Position numbers and translations under genes: made by a program. A DNA stretch of 64,000 nt from Pararge aegeria (lineage: Eukaryota; Arthropoda; Insecta; Lepidoptera; Nymphalidae), in the NCBI RefSeq assembly GCF_905163445.1, contig NC_053205.1, positions 1,426,001 through 1,490,000 of the forward strand, written 5' to 3'. Position 1 is the stretch's first letter, and every line of letters begins with the position of its first letter. The notes beneath the pieces were generated by a model. The model was not told the DNA's origin. It saw nothing but the letters and a program-made list of their open reading frames with translations, and made no database searches. Shown here in pieces: positions 38,104 through 47,722 of this stretch.

Positions 38104-40828
38104 GTGAGTAACGTAAAAAACTATTATTAAATTATACCCACACTATTCTGGATACCTACTGGTACAGAACATATTATTAAATTAATAAACTGGTACCAAT
38201 AGGGTAATTTGACTGTATTAAAAATATCTATTATTATCTATACGTCATTTCACATAACAAAAAATAAGGAGTAATTTTACCAAATAACATAAAGGATATT
38301 TTTTTTCCGAGCCAAGGTCACGCGATAATAGACGCTTATGTTTAGTTTACTCTCTATTTACAGTTCTTGTGAGGTCACTGACAGCGTCTGAAAGATATAA
38401 ACTAAATAGTCTTAAAATCATTGTTTCTGTAAAATAAACCCATAAAACTCAATTTTAACTAAAGCCACTGTAACAAACTATTTTATTTATTGCACGACTC
38501 ATGATGCAAAGCATCAGAGAGTGCTTTACGATCGAAAAATTTTTTTCGCCTCATTTCGGCGGCTATTTTTATTATTATAGCCTTGTTAGTTCACGGAATC
38601 AAGATAATTAAAAAAATTCAAAATTCAAAATTCATTTATTTCAAGTAGGCCTAATATAAGCACTTTTGAAAAGTCAAGTCTGTCTGTTTGTAGTGATTTT
38701 ACCACCGGTTCGGAAGGCAGATTTACCGAGAAGAAGCCGGCAAGAAACTCAGCAGTTGCTCTTTTCCAACATCAACAATTTACATTTTGCATTTTAACAT
38801 TCATTTTACTATCTTGTGAGAGCTGAAAGCGGAGCCGGATGCTTCCAAGCAACCTTGTCATTAAAAAATTCATCAATTGTATAGTAACCTCGCTGTAATA
38901 AATGTGTTTTAACAAATTCTTTAAACTTGTGCATTGGCAGGTCCAAAATCACCTTAGGAATCATATTATAAAAGCGTGATATTTTGCATACTATTGTCGA
39001 GATAATTTAATGGAGATGTAAATGGTGACAATACAAACATACTTGTATTAAGCCATAAAGTAGCATTTCGTAAGTCATTCAGTCTATTCACTAACTTGTC
39101 CCCTATCTTGTTTACAATTTGACGGCTTTCCGAGTTAAAGGCCGTGAGTTAGATTCTCACAACTGGAAAATGTTGGTGTGATGAATGTGAATGTTTTCCA
39201 GTGGCTGGGTGTTTATGTGTATTATATTTATAAAATCTTCATCAACTATCTTAGTACCCATAACACATGCAACGCTCACTTCACTTTGGGGCTACATGGC
39301 GACGTGTGTATCGTTGTAGTATATTTTTTTATTTACTATTTAGTTCCCAAAATAAATTATCTTGTTTTTTTTAATATAGTTATAATTGATGACCAACCAG
39401 CGACTGTCAGTAATTTTCACGATATATTTTTATAACATTACAAACACGTACTAAACTGTTATAAATTATTTTCTGTTATTTTATTATGTGCGACGTCTTG
39501 TTGACGACCTCCATGGTACAGAGGTGAACGCTCTGGAGACCTCGAGTTCGATTCCTGGCCGGTGCAATTTGAGAATTTTGTAAATCTCTGAATTTTCTCT
39601 GGTCTGATCTGTTATCAGATGGTATACATCTCATGGCTCATCTGAACAGGGACTATTAAGACCGCGTGTCAACTTATGATAAACGGAATACCTGCGTATT
39701 TATTTTTTGCTGTCATTTTTACTATACATTTGAAACGTCAAGAAATATATATATAAACACTAACAAACATTGTAGTGTTTATATACTCTTTTCATCAATA
39801 AATCCTCGTCCGAGCGAATAGTGCGTGTATCACGCTCGGCTGAGGTCCTTGCCCCTTCTCTTGTTATTTATTTATAAAAATAATAGTACAGTATATAGAG
39901 ACTAATAATATGTGGCCGTTATTGAGTATTTTACATCGTATTAGTCTTGTTGAACACAAAAATGCGATACGAGCATGTGGAACGGATACTCGTGCTCGCC
40001 ACTCGCCTTGACCTTTTCCAAAAAACCACGCTCTTGGGCGAGCGTCGCGTCGAGCGGTGACGACGCGAAGCGAGTGTGAGGACGGTACATTATAGTGTTT
40101 AACTCTCACTCGCACTCGATTCTATTGGTACTACAATATTTTATAATTATAACAGTTTTGTGCTGTGACGACTATGTGTATACTCTGTAACACTATATTA
40201 AGTTATTTTTGAAAATTGCAGAAAAATATTTATTATATCTTAGTTTGATTGATCGTTTCTAAATCAATAAATAGTGCGAGTAATAAAATAGGTATATATT
40301 TAAAATGTGCAATAAATAGTATAATTAAGTGAAAATAGTTTCAAGTTTTTGAGGTTGATTTGTTGTGTGATATATAAAAACAAATATTTTAGGTTAATCA
40401 TGTCGCGGCAACGCACTGGCAAAATTTGGAACTATTTTAAGATCGCAAACGATGTTGATAAAAAAGCAATCTGCAAATATTGTAAGAAGTCCTTATCGTA
40501 CAAAAGTACTATTACTAATCTTAAATTACACCTCAAACAAAAACATATTTCAGCATTCGAAGATTTGTGTAATGCTGAACGCAGTAAAGGTAAGTGGTTC
40601 TAATTTAGCTTGCAAAATTTGATATGAACAATCTTTTCTAACAAACATTGCTAGTTGAAAAAATATCTTATTATAACAGCGAACGCAAAAACAACAAACA
40701 ACAAGCAACAAGCAAAATTACTTCAAACAACACATTCTGAAAATTTGAAAGGTTTAAAACAACAGTTAGAAATATATAACACAACAGTAATATACATTGA
40801 AAATTATTATAACACTTTAATTAATTAA
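37686..40828 (+). CDS. BED zinc-finger locus with two alternative first exons and a shared last exon
   Basis: Isoform A joins 37686-38103 to 40680-40828 (188 aa); isoform B joins 40400-40589 to 40680-40828 (112 aa). Both first exons start with ATG and end in phase 1 at consensus donors, and the last exon accepts both. A carries two BED-type fingers (W6-F9, C25, C28, H43, H48; W70-F73, C84, C87, H103, H108) and an acidic tail; B carries one (W10-F13, C25, C28, H44, H49). The last exon encodes a short leucine-rich helical-looking tail (ENLKGLKQQLEIYN) that could mediate oligomerisation. The layout recalls Drosophila BEAF-32A/32B, but homology is not shown and exon A might splice elsewhere. BED fingers also occur in hAT transposases; none is seen here. 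Confidence 0.65.
38612..38985 (-). mobile_element. 5'-truncated LINE 3' end, family 1
   Basis: Starts with repeated AAAATTCAAAATTC, then CAAGTAGGCCTAATATAAGC, and runs to ATCACCTTAGGAATCATATT. It lies between BED exons A and B. Confidence 0.7.
39121..39335 (+). mobile_element. tRNA-derived SINE, family A (diverged)
   Basis: The head is shortened (GACGGCTTTCCGAGTTAAAGG). The body is recognisable through CAGTGGCTGGGTGTTTATGTG and TTGGGGCTACATGGCGACG. Confidence 0.7.
39505..39700 (+). mobile_element. tRNA-derived SINE-like element, family D
   Basis: The head GACGACCTCCATGGTACAGAGG carries B-box GAGTTCGATTCC. The body has TTTTCTCTGGTCTGATCTG and CATCTCATGGCTCATCTG. Only this copy is clear in the window. 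Confidence 0.5.
39940..40130 (+). promoter_or_regulatory. CpG-rich segment upstream of BED exon B, possible promoter
   Basis: A short GC/CpG-rich block (GAGCGTCGCGTCGAGCGG, GACGCGAAGCGAGTGTGAGG) in otherwise AT-rich DNA ends about 270 bp before the ATG of exon B. The position fits a promoter or 5' end. No defined core element is identified. Confidence 0.3.
40400..40589 (+). CDS. BED locus, first exon B (one BED finger)
   Basis: ATG TCG CGG start, 63 codons plus one base, donor AAAG|GTAAGT. The single finger is KIWNYFK..CKYC..HLKQKH. It is related in layout to finger 2 of exon A. Confidence 0.82.
40680..40828 (+). CDS. BED locus, shared last exon
   Basis: Acceptor TTATAACAG|CG completes the split codon to AAA GCG, giving ..RSKANAKTTNNK from exon B or ..NVKANAKTTNNK from exon A. 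It is open for 48 codons to TAA at 40826-40828. The polypyrimidine tract is weak. It lies only 90 bp after exon B and is not visible as an ATG-started ORF. Confidence 0.6.
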
Positions 40829-42512
40829 ACAAGACATTTTCCCAAGATTAAATTGCGTTTACTTGTAGTAGACACACCAATCACCTTTTAATAAGTTTTT
40901 TTTCTTTTTCTTTTGGTGGTGGTCCAGTCCACCAATAACAATTTAGGTTAGATCCAGCATTTCTTTAAAATGTTGATATTTGAATGCATTCATTGTTAGG
41001 TAGTAGAATAAACCCTTCTTAATATTTGATAGATATTTTTGTAACTATAATGAGAGGTATAGGTTGCTAATCTCTTTGAATAGGCATCTGAACAAACATA
41101 CCTGTATGTGAAATTCATCATTATTAAACTTTATTAGAACACCTTAAACCATTAAGATTAAAAAATCATTAAAATCTTTTAAATTTTGTTCATATATAAC
41201 AGGGAAAACATATTTATTGACAAAAATAAAAAATGTACTAAAATAAAATCTAAAACATCTTCACCTGCTGGCACCTTTGCCCCTTTGAATGGCTAAACTT
41301 ATACGTTAGCCAAGGTAGTAGCCTGCTCTAGGTAGACTCGTTAACTCATTTTAACAGTTATTTCAAAAGATCTCCCCACAAAAATGAAACTGCTATCAAG
41401 GTTTTCAATTGTTAAATTATACTTCTAATTTATCCATAAAGATAATTAATTAACTAAAAGGAGTTAGTTATATGTCTCTAAGGAGTGAGTTAATTTTAAG
41501 TTAGAACTTATAATTAATTAACTCCTTATCTAATCTCTCTCTTCTCCAAACTGGAGCTATTTCCACCATTTTTATGTATTTTTTATAATCTTCCTCTTTG
41601 ATTTGGGTTCCTGTCGTTTTGTAGTACTGACCCAACTTATATTAATCATAGATAATGCATAATTTTGACAAGTCTGTATTTAGATCTGTTTTTTTAAATA
41701 GACATTCAGGCAAAGGCAGTTTTGTTAACAATTTAAAAGTGAACAAAAAAAATCTATTAAAAGTTTGGCAGCTTCTTCTCCAACTAGCAGTTTTTCTGAT
41801 CCAAGTTAATTTAATAAAAACCCAGCCTTTAATGAGCAGTAAACAAGTACTTTATATATTCAAAAACTACCTAGAACTGATTTCATCCATCCACGCACTG
41901 TCTGAAATGTAATTATGGTTGTTTATCTATTAAATGAAACTCTGAATAAAAAACAACTTTCCATACTGAGCTGGGACATGTTATATTATGTTAAGATAAT
42001 AGTGCAGTAAAGCTGCAGGTCATATTTCTGAGCACTCATGAAAAGTGGGCAGAATCTGTATTGGATATGTTGTTCTGAGGGAAATATGGAATTATATTTT
42101 GTATGACAAATAAAGACATTTATTTGCCTGAATCTATCTATATTTATGAGGTTCACTGCAATAATGATGAATGTCCTTTATTATTTGTTTTAAGATAATT
42201 GGGTTTTAATTTTATAAACGATGAAAAAAAATTCAGATTAAAGATTAAAAAATAAATTTTATTCTAGGACGGGAGGATACTGATGGAAATCGGGATTTTT
42301 TGGATATTTGCTAGAATCTATCTATATATATAAGAGATTTCCACCTATATATTGACTCATCACGATATCTCTGGAACCATAGGGCGTAGAGGCTTGGAAT
42401 TTGGTAGGAATATACCTTTCGCCGAGTAGAGGTCAGCTGAGAACGGATTTTACGAAATTTCACCCACAAGGGGGGTTGCGGAGGCGTTAAAACAAAAATA
42501 ATTCTTAATGTT
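40829..42512. other. Gene-free AT-rich stretch with short repeats
   Basis: No gene is recognised. 41600-41690 shares words (ATAATGCATAATTTTGAC..AGTCTGTA) with 58925-59035 and 61015-61135, a further dispersed repeat. 42320-42500 carries ATCTATATATATAAGAGATTTCC and CGATATCTCTGGAACCATAGG, a kind of sequence common near lepidopteran non-autonomous repeats. Confidence 0.45.
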
Positions 42513-42781
42513 GACGGCCGACTGGCGCAGTGGGCAGCGACCCTGCTTTCTGAGTCCGTGGCCGTGGGTTCGATTCCCACAACTGGAACATGTTTGTGTG
42601 ATGAGCACGATTGTTTTTCAGTGTCTGGGTGTTTATTTGTATATTATAAGTATTTATGTATATTATTCATAAAAATATTCATCAGTCATCTTAGTACCCA
42701 TAACACAAGCTACGCTTACTTTGGGCCTGGATAGCGATGTGTGTATTGTCGTAGTATATTTATTATTTATTTATTTATTTA
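42513..42781 (+). mobile_element. tRNA-derived SINE, family A
   Basis: Full-length: GACGGCCGACTGGCGCAGTGG, B-box GGTTCGATTCCC, body with GTGTCTGGGTGTTTATTTG, tail (TTTA)n. Confidence 0.85.
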
Positions 42782-42939
42782 ATGATTTTTCTGAAATTAA
42801 TTGATCTTATACTCAAAGAAAAATTTAATTATCAATGAAATAATTATTCAGAAAGACATAAGGTGTTTTCGAGCAAGAAAAAAATTTCTACATTCAAGAA
42901 AATATTCTTCACAAAAACGACCTACCACAACCACAACCA

Positions 42940-43030
42940 AAACCACAGTCACAGTCTTCTTCTTTTGATTTGTGGACAGTCACAGTCACAGTCACAGTCT
43001 TCTTCTTCTTCTTCTTCTTCTTTTGATTTA
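42940..43030 (+). repeat. (CACAGT)n and (TTC)n microsatellites left of the I-type LINE
   Basis: CACAGTCACAGTCTTCTTC is repeated twice with TTTTGATTT between. A similar (CACAGT)n run lies on the other side of the LINE at 47295-47340. The 97-codon ORF across it is Q/S/H-rich because of the repeats and is not called as a gene. Confidence 0.7.
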
Positions 43031-43247
43031 TGGCTTTTCGTAGTGCCAAAACAGCACAATGTACTTTGCCAGTGTCAAGTAGCTTGGAAAAGGCACGAAC
43101 TAGAGTGGTCAGTAAAGAAAAAGAAATGTCTATTTCATAACTTCGACCTGCAATAGTAGTTGTTAGTGAAATGACCTAAGTACGCATGAATTTAAAAATC
43201 ATTTGAAGATAAAATAGAATTCAAATTTTATATCCAAAATATAAAAA

Positions 43248-45674
43248 TCATAGTTTTAATTTGTTAATTTTAATAAATTTGCATAGATGTTTAACATACC
43301 GACTATACACTGACATTAACACACACTCGGCATTTAAGGGACGAGGAATTTTAGAAGGAAGTATATCATACAGATTAAAGGGCAATTTCGGGCAGGAAAA
43401 AAGGATATGTGAGACTGATCCTTCGTCCAGGCCACACTCACACAGAGAATGATCTCGAACTCTTATTTTTGTCAAATGTACTGGGGTACAAGCATGTCCA
43501 ATCCGTAGACGACTGATAGTTGACGTGACCCAGCGAACAGATTTTTTATGAATAAAGAACCAAGGTTTTCGGGGGATATTAGGCTGGATTGAAGCATATT
43601 GTTTTCCTTTAACCGATTTTGATTCGACCCACACTGAGTTCCAAGATTTCTCCAAGTCAGATTTTGCTAAGCAACGAAGGTCTTGCGGGTGGATTTTAAA
43701 ATAGGTCATAGAACCCGATTCAGTTGTAAGTTTAGCCCAAGCGTCAGCTGTCTCATTACCAATGATGCCTGAGTGACCTGGAACCCATCCTAACACAACG
43801 GTAAGGCCTTTCTGCTGACATGTTTGCAATACCTCTCTTATCCTTAATATGATGGAGATTCTCATCTTAGAGCGAAACGGATTATCCTTTAGTGCTTGTA
43901 AGCAGCTTAAGGAGTCAGTTAGTACTATTGTTCGTTTTATGTTATGGGCTTCCATATCATATGCTGATTCTATGTCAAGAAATACACCCACAAGATACTC
44001 TCCTTTAGCCAGGGCTGTTCGAATATCTGTCGTAATGACACCAAGACTATCCATTGTTCCGAGTCCCTTTCGGAAGCCAAATTGGGACTTGGCCAATAAA
44101 CCTCTACTTTCTACTATCCATTCCAATCTGATTTTTATCAAGTGCTCCATAATTTTGGCTAACGTGGAGGAAAGAGCTATGGGACGGTAAGAGTTTGGAT
44201 CCATGGGGTCTTTACCATGTTTTCGTATTGGGATTATGACTTGAGTTCTCCAAGATTCCGGGACTATTCCAGTTAAAAAAAAACTGTTGATCAAATCAAG
44301 GTAAAAATGCTTTGCTTTTTCGTTAAGTTTTACCAAAAAGGAATACGGTATGCCATCGGCCCCAGGGGCTGAATCTTTAAGACTTGAAAGAACTCCTTGA
44401 AGTTCATCAAACGAAAATGGGGCATCCATTTCATTGCCAGATAATAAAGATGAGGAAGGAGTAAAGCTACTTCCACAAGGGACATACGGAGGAGCAAGTT
44501 TATCTGCAAAGGCTTCAAGCCAGATATTTGTATCGTTCGATGAAGGATCTGTAGATGTAACAGAGTTCCGGAAACGCTTAATTTTATTCCAAACTGAGGA
44601 CGAGGGAGAACGGGGATCTAACGATTCACAGTAATCTACCCAACCGTTTTTTTTCTTTTTAGACATAAGTCTCCTAGTTATACCATTAGTACGCTGGTAA
44701 TCAAGAAAATTGCTACGAGTCATATTCATTGTATAAGAGGACTCGGCTTCCTTGCGTTTTTTAATCATGTTTGTACACTCGTCATCCCACCAGGGTGGAG
44801 ATGAGTAAAAGTCACGTTCAGTTTTTTTTATAGGAATATGGAGGTTAGCTGATGATTTCAGAATTTTAACAAATTGCTCATAGTAAATTAAACAATCACC
44901 ACCACTTCCAGCAGCTGAGAGAGAATCAATAAACCTATCAACGGAATCTGCGTACGCAGGCCATTGTGCTTTTGTTAGCTTATACTTAAGTAGCGGGTTA
45001 GGCACTTTGAACGGAATCGACCTTTGGGCCAAAGTGAGAAGAATAGGGAAATGATCGCTGCCGTGCGAGCTTGGGAGGGTTTGCCAAGACATAAGTGAGG
45101 CTAAAAAAGGAGAACAAAGAGATAGGTCTAAAGCAGACTTAGGGTTCTGATCTGGGTATACTCTTCTTGTCGGAGATCCGTTATTGAGAAAACATATGTC
45201 AAGCTCATCAAAGAGTTCCATCAAAAGAATCGCAAACCCGTCACATGAGTGGGAACCCCAGGCTGTGTGGTGAGAGTTAAAATCTCCCATTACTACAATA
45301 GGGGAATTTAGTGATAGAAGTATAGATTTCAACTCTGGGATAAGTGATGAATGTGGGTGTGGAATATACACAGAGAGGAAATATATATTAAGTACTTTAA
45401 CAGCTACAGCATTGAACTTTTTACTGTGGGAGGGAAGAGGAATGGAGGAATAGATGAGAGAGCGTCTGACTAGGATAGCGCTTCCCGCATACCCATCATC
45501 CCTGTCATCCCTCAGACAAGCAAAGCCCGGGACCCTAAAATGGGAAACTGGCTTAAGCCAAGACTCAGAGATGGCAAGAATGGCAGGTTTATATTCGTTT
45601 ATTAGTAAAGATAATTCATGTTTTTTACTACGTAGACTTTTACAGTTCCATTGTAGAATTGTGACTAAGTCCAT
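43248..45674 (-). CDS. LINE ORF2: endonuclease, truncated RT, partial RNase H (808 aa)
   Basis: Residues about 1-225 are an APE-type endonuclease (ILQWNCKSL, SESW, MGDFNSHHTAWGS, SALDLSL, GSDHFPI). RT begins near 400 (APGADGIPYSFL, SYRPIALSSTLAKIMEHL, QFGFRKG) and reaches motif A, FLDIESAYD, at residue 573. The next residues, MEAHNIKRTIVLTDSLSCLQAL, already belong to RNase H, followed by WVPGHSGIIGNETAD and the cysteine tail CECGLDEGSVSHILFSC. RT motifs B and C (including the YxDD box), the thumb and the start of RNase H are absent, perhaps 400 residues. The junction, near 43956, keeps the frame. This protein should keep nicking potential but not polymerise DNA. Confidence 0.9.
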   Translation of the reverse strand: MDLVTILQWNCKSLRSKKHELSLLINEYKPAILAISESWLKPVSHFRVPGFACLRDDRDDGYAGSAILVRRSLIYSSIPLPSHSKKFNAVAVKVLNIYFLSVYIPHPHSSLIPELKSILLSLNSPIVVMGDFNSHHTAWGSHSCDGFAILLMELFDELDICFLNNGSPTRRVYPDQNPKSALDLSLCSPFLASLMSWQTLPSSHGSDHFPILLTLAQRSIPFKVPNPLLKYKLTKAQWPAYADSVDRFIDSLSAAGSGGDCLIYYEQFVKILKSSANLHIPIKKTERDFYSSPPWWDDECTNMIKKRKEAESSYTMNMTRSNFLDYQRTNGITRRLMSKKKKNGWVDYCESLDPRSPSSSVWNKIKRFRNSVTSTDPSSNDTNIWLEAFADKLAPPYVPCGSSFTPSSSLLSGNEMDAPFSFDELQGVLSSLKDSAPGADGIPYSFLVKLNEKAKHFYLDLINSFFLTGIVPESWRTQVIIPIRKHGKDPMDPNSYRPIALSSTLAKIMEHLIKIRLEWIVESRGLLAKSQFGFRKGLGTMDSLGVITTDIRTALAKGEYLVGVFLDIESAYDMEAHNIKRTIVLTDSLSCLQALKDNPFRSKMRISIILRIREVLQTCQQKGLTVVLGWVPGHSGIIGNETADAWAKLTTESGSMTYFKIHPQDLRCLAKSDLEKSWNSVWVESKSVKGKQYASIQPNIPRKPWFFIHKKSVRWVTSTISRLRIGHACTPVHLTKIRVRDHSLCECGLDEGSVSHILFSCPKLPFNLYDILPSKIPRPLNAECVLMSVYSRYVKHLCKFIKINKLKL

Positions 45675-47109
45675 TATGAAGAAGAGAGATGATTTTTATC
45701 AATATATTTGCAACGTTGGACGGTAATGATTGGGTAGTAATCTTTTCTAAAAGATCAATTAGGGATGTTTTTAAAACAGGGACATCATTGTCACTAGAAT
45801 TAGTAAAGTAGGAGTGATCATGGTTGGGATTAATGGCACAGCCATTGCCTAGGGAAGATGAACAGTTACCAATGATATTTTTATGAGCTTTTTGGTCGTA
45901 TCCCTTTCCTGGGCTAGGTCTAGGACGAGGACTGCTAATAACCGTTTTTCGGTAAGATCGTGTAGGAATTGATTTAAACTGGGTATTTTCATGACCAGAG
46001 TCATGATTATTAGATGAAGCAAACATTTGCTTAGATATTTCGGCATAAGAAGGGTGGCTAGGCGGGAAACGGGAAGAAGCTTCAATATAGGATATATTAT
46101 CTTGAGACATAGCCTGCTTAATAGACTGTTGGCGTGTATGTTCAGAACAGTTTTTGTCAGTAGCTAAATGCCCTCCTGAACAAAGTATGCATAATGCATC
46201 ATCCATAGTTATGTTGCAAGTTTCTCCGGTATGTTGCTGTGAACACTTGTAGCACCTAGGTTTTGAGCGGCATTGGATTTTTGTATGACCAAATCTACAA
46301 CAATTCACACATTGTATGGAAGGGAAATAGTACGTTTCTACTGGAAGAGATGTATGATATGAGTAAATTTTATTGGGAAGAACTTGTCCTCTAAATGTGA
46401 CGACTACCGATTGGGTTGGAACCCAAGTCACAATGCCTTCTGTTATTTGCTTACGGTTAAGTCTTCTGGCTTTGAGCACCTCTCCACAGCCGGAAGGGAG
46501 ATCAAGAGACTCAACAAATTCGTCCAGGTGCCATTCAACAGGAACTCCTCTTACTAGACCCATTCGAGTTATATTAAACGTAGGGATGTATGCCTTAAAT
46601 TCTGCATTTTCTAAAATAGGGTTAGTAAGAAAGCTATTAGCTGCTTCCCCGCACTTAAATTCCACAGAGATCTTATTTCTACCTACGCTCTTAACACCGT
46701 CATTAACAATAGATTTAATTTTATTCTTATATAAAAATTGTCCGAATTTTATTGCCCTGATAGAAGAGCCGGCCGAGGGATCAGTCACTTCGCGTGATAC
46801 GTAAACAACAAAAGGGCCTGAATCCGTGTCCAAGTATTTTTTAGATGCAACTTCTAGGGATGGATGGATATAAATTAACTGAATAGAGGGATTTGCAGAT
46901 GCAGGATCACTGATAGATTTTTTAAATGAGGCGTGGATTTTCTCTTCTAGTGGTCGCTTGCGACCAGAGGAAGTCGGCGTACGCTGTGGGATTTCTACAT
47001 GCTCCCCTGGATCAGGGGGCATGGGAGGATCTGCCTCCATGTTCCCCCAGCTTGGTACTTCGGCGGACGAATACAATAAGCAAGCACTTACCAACAACAA
47101 ATATTGCAC
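45640..47109 (-). CDS. LINE ORF1: gag-like nucleic-acid-binding protein (up to 489 aa)
   Basis: RNA-binding, particle-forming partner of ORF2 in I-type elements. The longest frame starts MQYLLLVSACLLY, but the internal MEADPPMPPDPG (47040) looks like the true start. A central RRM-like/PRE_C2HC-like region (RAIKFGQFLYKNKIKSI .. NITRMGLVRGVPVEW) precedes three cysteine-histidine boxes: CVNCCRFGHTKIQC, CYKCSQQHTGETC and CILCSGGHLATDKNC. The C-terminus is Ser/Pro/Asn-rich. No internal stop or frameshift is seen. Confidence 0.85.
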   Translation of the reverse strand: MQYLLLVSACLLYSSAEVPSWGNMEADPPMPPDPGEHVEIPQRTPTSSGRKRPLEEKIHASFKKSISDPASANPSIQLIYIHPSLEVASKKYLDTDSGPFVVYVSREVTDPSAGSSIRAIKFGQFLYKNKIKSIVNDGVKSVGRNKISVEFKCGEAANSFLTNPILENAEFKAYIPTFNITRMGLVRGVPVEWHLDEFVESLDLPSGCGEVLKARRLNRKQITEGIVTWVPTQSVVVTFRGQVLPNKIYSYHTSLPVETYYFPSIQCVNCCRFGHTKIQCRSKPRCYKCSQQHTGETCNITMDDALCILCSGGHLATDKNCSEHTRQQSIKQAMSQDNISYIEASSRFPPSHPSYAEISKQMFASSNNHDSGHENTQFKSIPTRSYRKTVISSPRPRPSPGKGYDQKAHKNIIGNCSSSLGNGCAINPNHDHSYFTNSSDNDVPVLKTSLIDLLEKITTQSLPSNVANILIKIISLLHNGLSHNSTMEL

Positions 47110-47294
47110 AAAATATTAACACAAAACTATAATATACTTTACACCAAAGTCTCTCTGACCCGTGCGTTAACCACAGCTATTAAAAAGACACTCAAAACAG
47201 TTATTATTTTTGTAACCGAAAATTTTATATTTGGCGGCATAAAAATTCAACGTTGTTTCGCGCCATCTTTTTTCCGAGACTCTTCTTTTTGGTT

Positions 47295-47340
47295 TTCACA
47301 GTCACAGTCACAATCACTGTCACTGTCACTGTCACACACC
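47295..47340 (+). repeat. (CACAGT)n / (CACTGT)n microsatellite right of the LINE
   Basis: CACAGTCACAGTCACAATC then CACTGTCACTGTCACTGTC. The strand-switch inside makes an imperfect palindrome. It matches the kind of repeat at the other edge of the LINE. Confidence 0.7.
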
Positions 47341-47429
47341 GCTTACTTCCTTTGATGTTCTTTTATGGAGAAGATGTCATCAATATTTCCAAACGTGACG
47401 AGACCACTAAACTGCCTCTCGATTAGACA

Positions 47430-47722
47430 GTATCTGCTTCAGAAATTTACAGCTATAGGAGCGTGAGAGTGAGTTGTGCTATTTATTACGATTCCACAAG
47501 TACGCAAAATTAAGACTGAAAGACTTAACTATATTCGTAACAACCAAAAAAACACTAGAAGAAACACTGACACGGAAAAATGATGAACAATTATCATCGA
47601 TTTGAAAAATGGTTGTGTTGCCTCCTTCTTTTACTGGAGGATTCCGTTACATGAATGAGCGAACTCAGTATGCAATGACATATGTTCGCCATTATGGACG
47701 GCCAAATTTATTTATAACATGC
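47430..47722 (+). pseudogene. Helitron Rep/helicase N-terminal fragment
   Basis: 47515-47580 reads KIKTERLNYIRNNQKN and 47609-47722 reads MVVLPPSFTGGFRYMNERT.. YVRHYGRPNLFITCN. Both match the conserved Helitron-like N region (KIEteRL..yir..NQ; LPssFtGspRym..DAMt.VrhyGrPdlFiTfTCN). The frame changes between them and the match stops abruptly at 47722, where R1 sequence begins. Confidence 0.75.

Larger units (their letters stand above)
43200..47350 (-). mobile_element. I-superfamily-like non-LTR retrotransposon, internally deleted
   Basis: Two long overlapping ORFs in LINE order: ORF1 (47040 or 47109 to 45640) and ORF2 (45674 to 43248), overlapping by 35 bp in different frames. ORF1 has CCHC knuckles; ORF2 has an APE-type endonuclease, part of a reverse transcriptase and part of an RNase H. 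A gag-like ORF1 with CCHC boxes plus RNase H points to the I superfamily. Both ORFs are fully open, suggesting a young insertion, yet most of the RT is missing, so this copy cannot act alone. The exact ends are not defined and no clear target duplication was found. Confidence 0.85.

Noticed and set aside
38104..40399. Possible extra BED exons between exons A and B
   Set aside because: No further C-x2-C..H..H pattern with flanking splice sites was found; the interval holds a LINE end and two SINEs.
42863..43156. 97-codon ORF with QSQSQSQSSSSSSS
   Set aside because: The composition comes from (CACAGT)n and (TTC)n microsatellites; no domain or splice support.
43849..44634. Plus-strand ORFs of 113 and 66 codons
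   Set aside because: They are antisense shadows of LINE ORF2.
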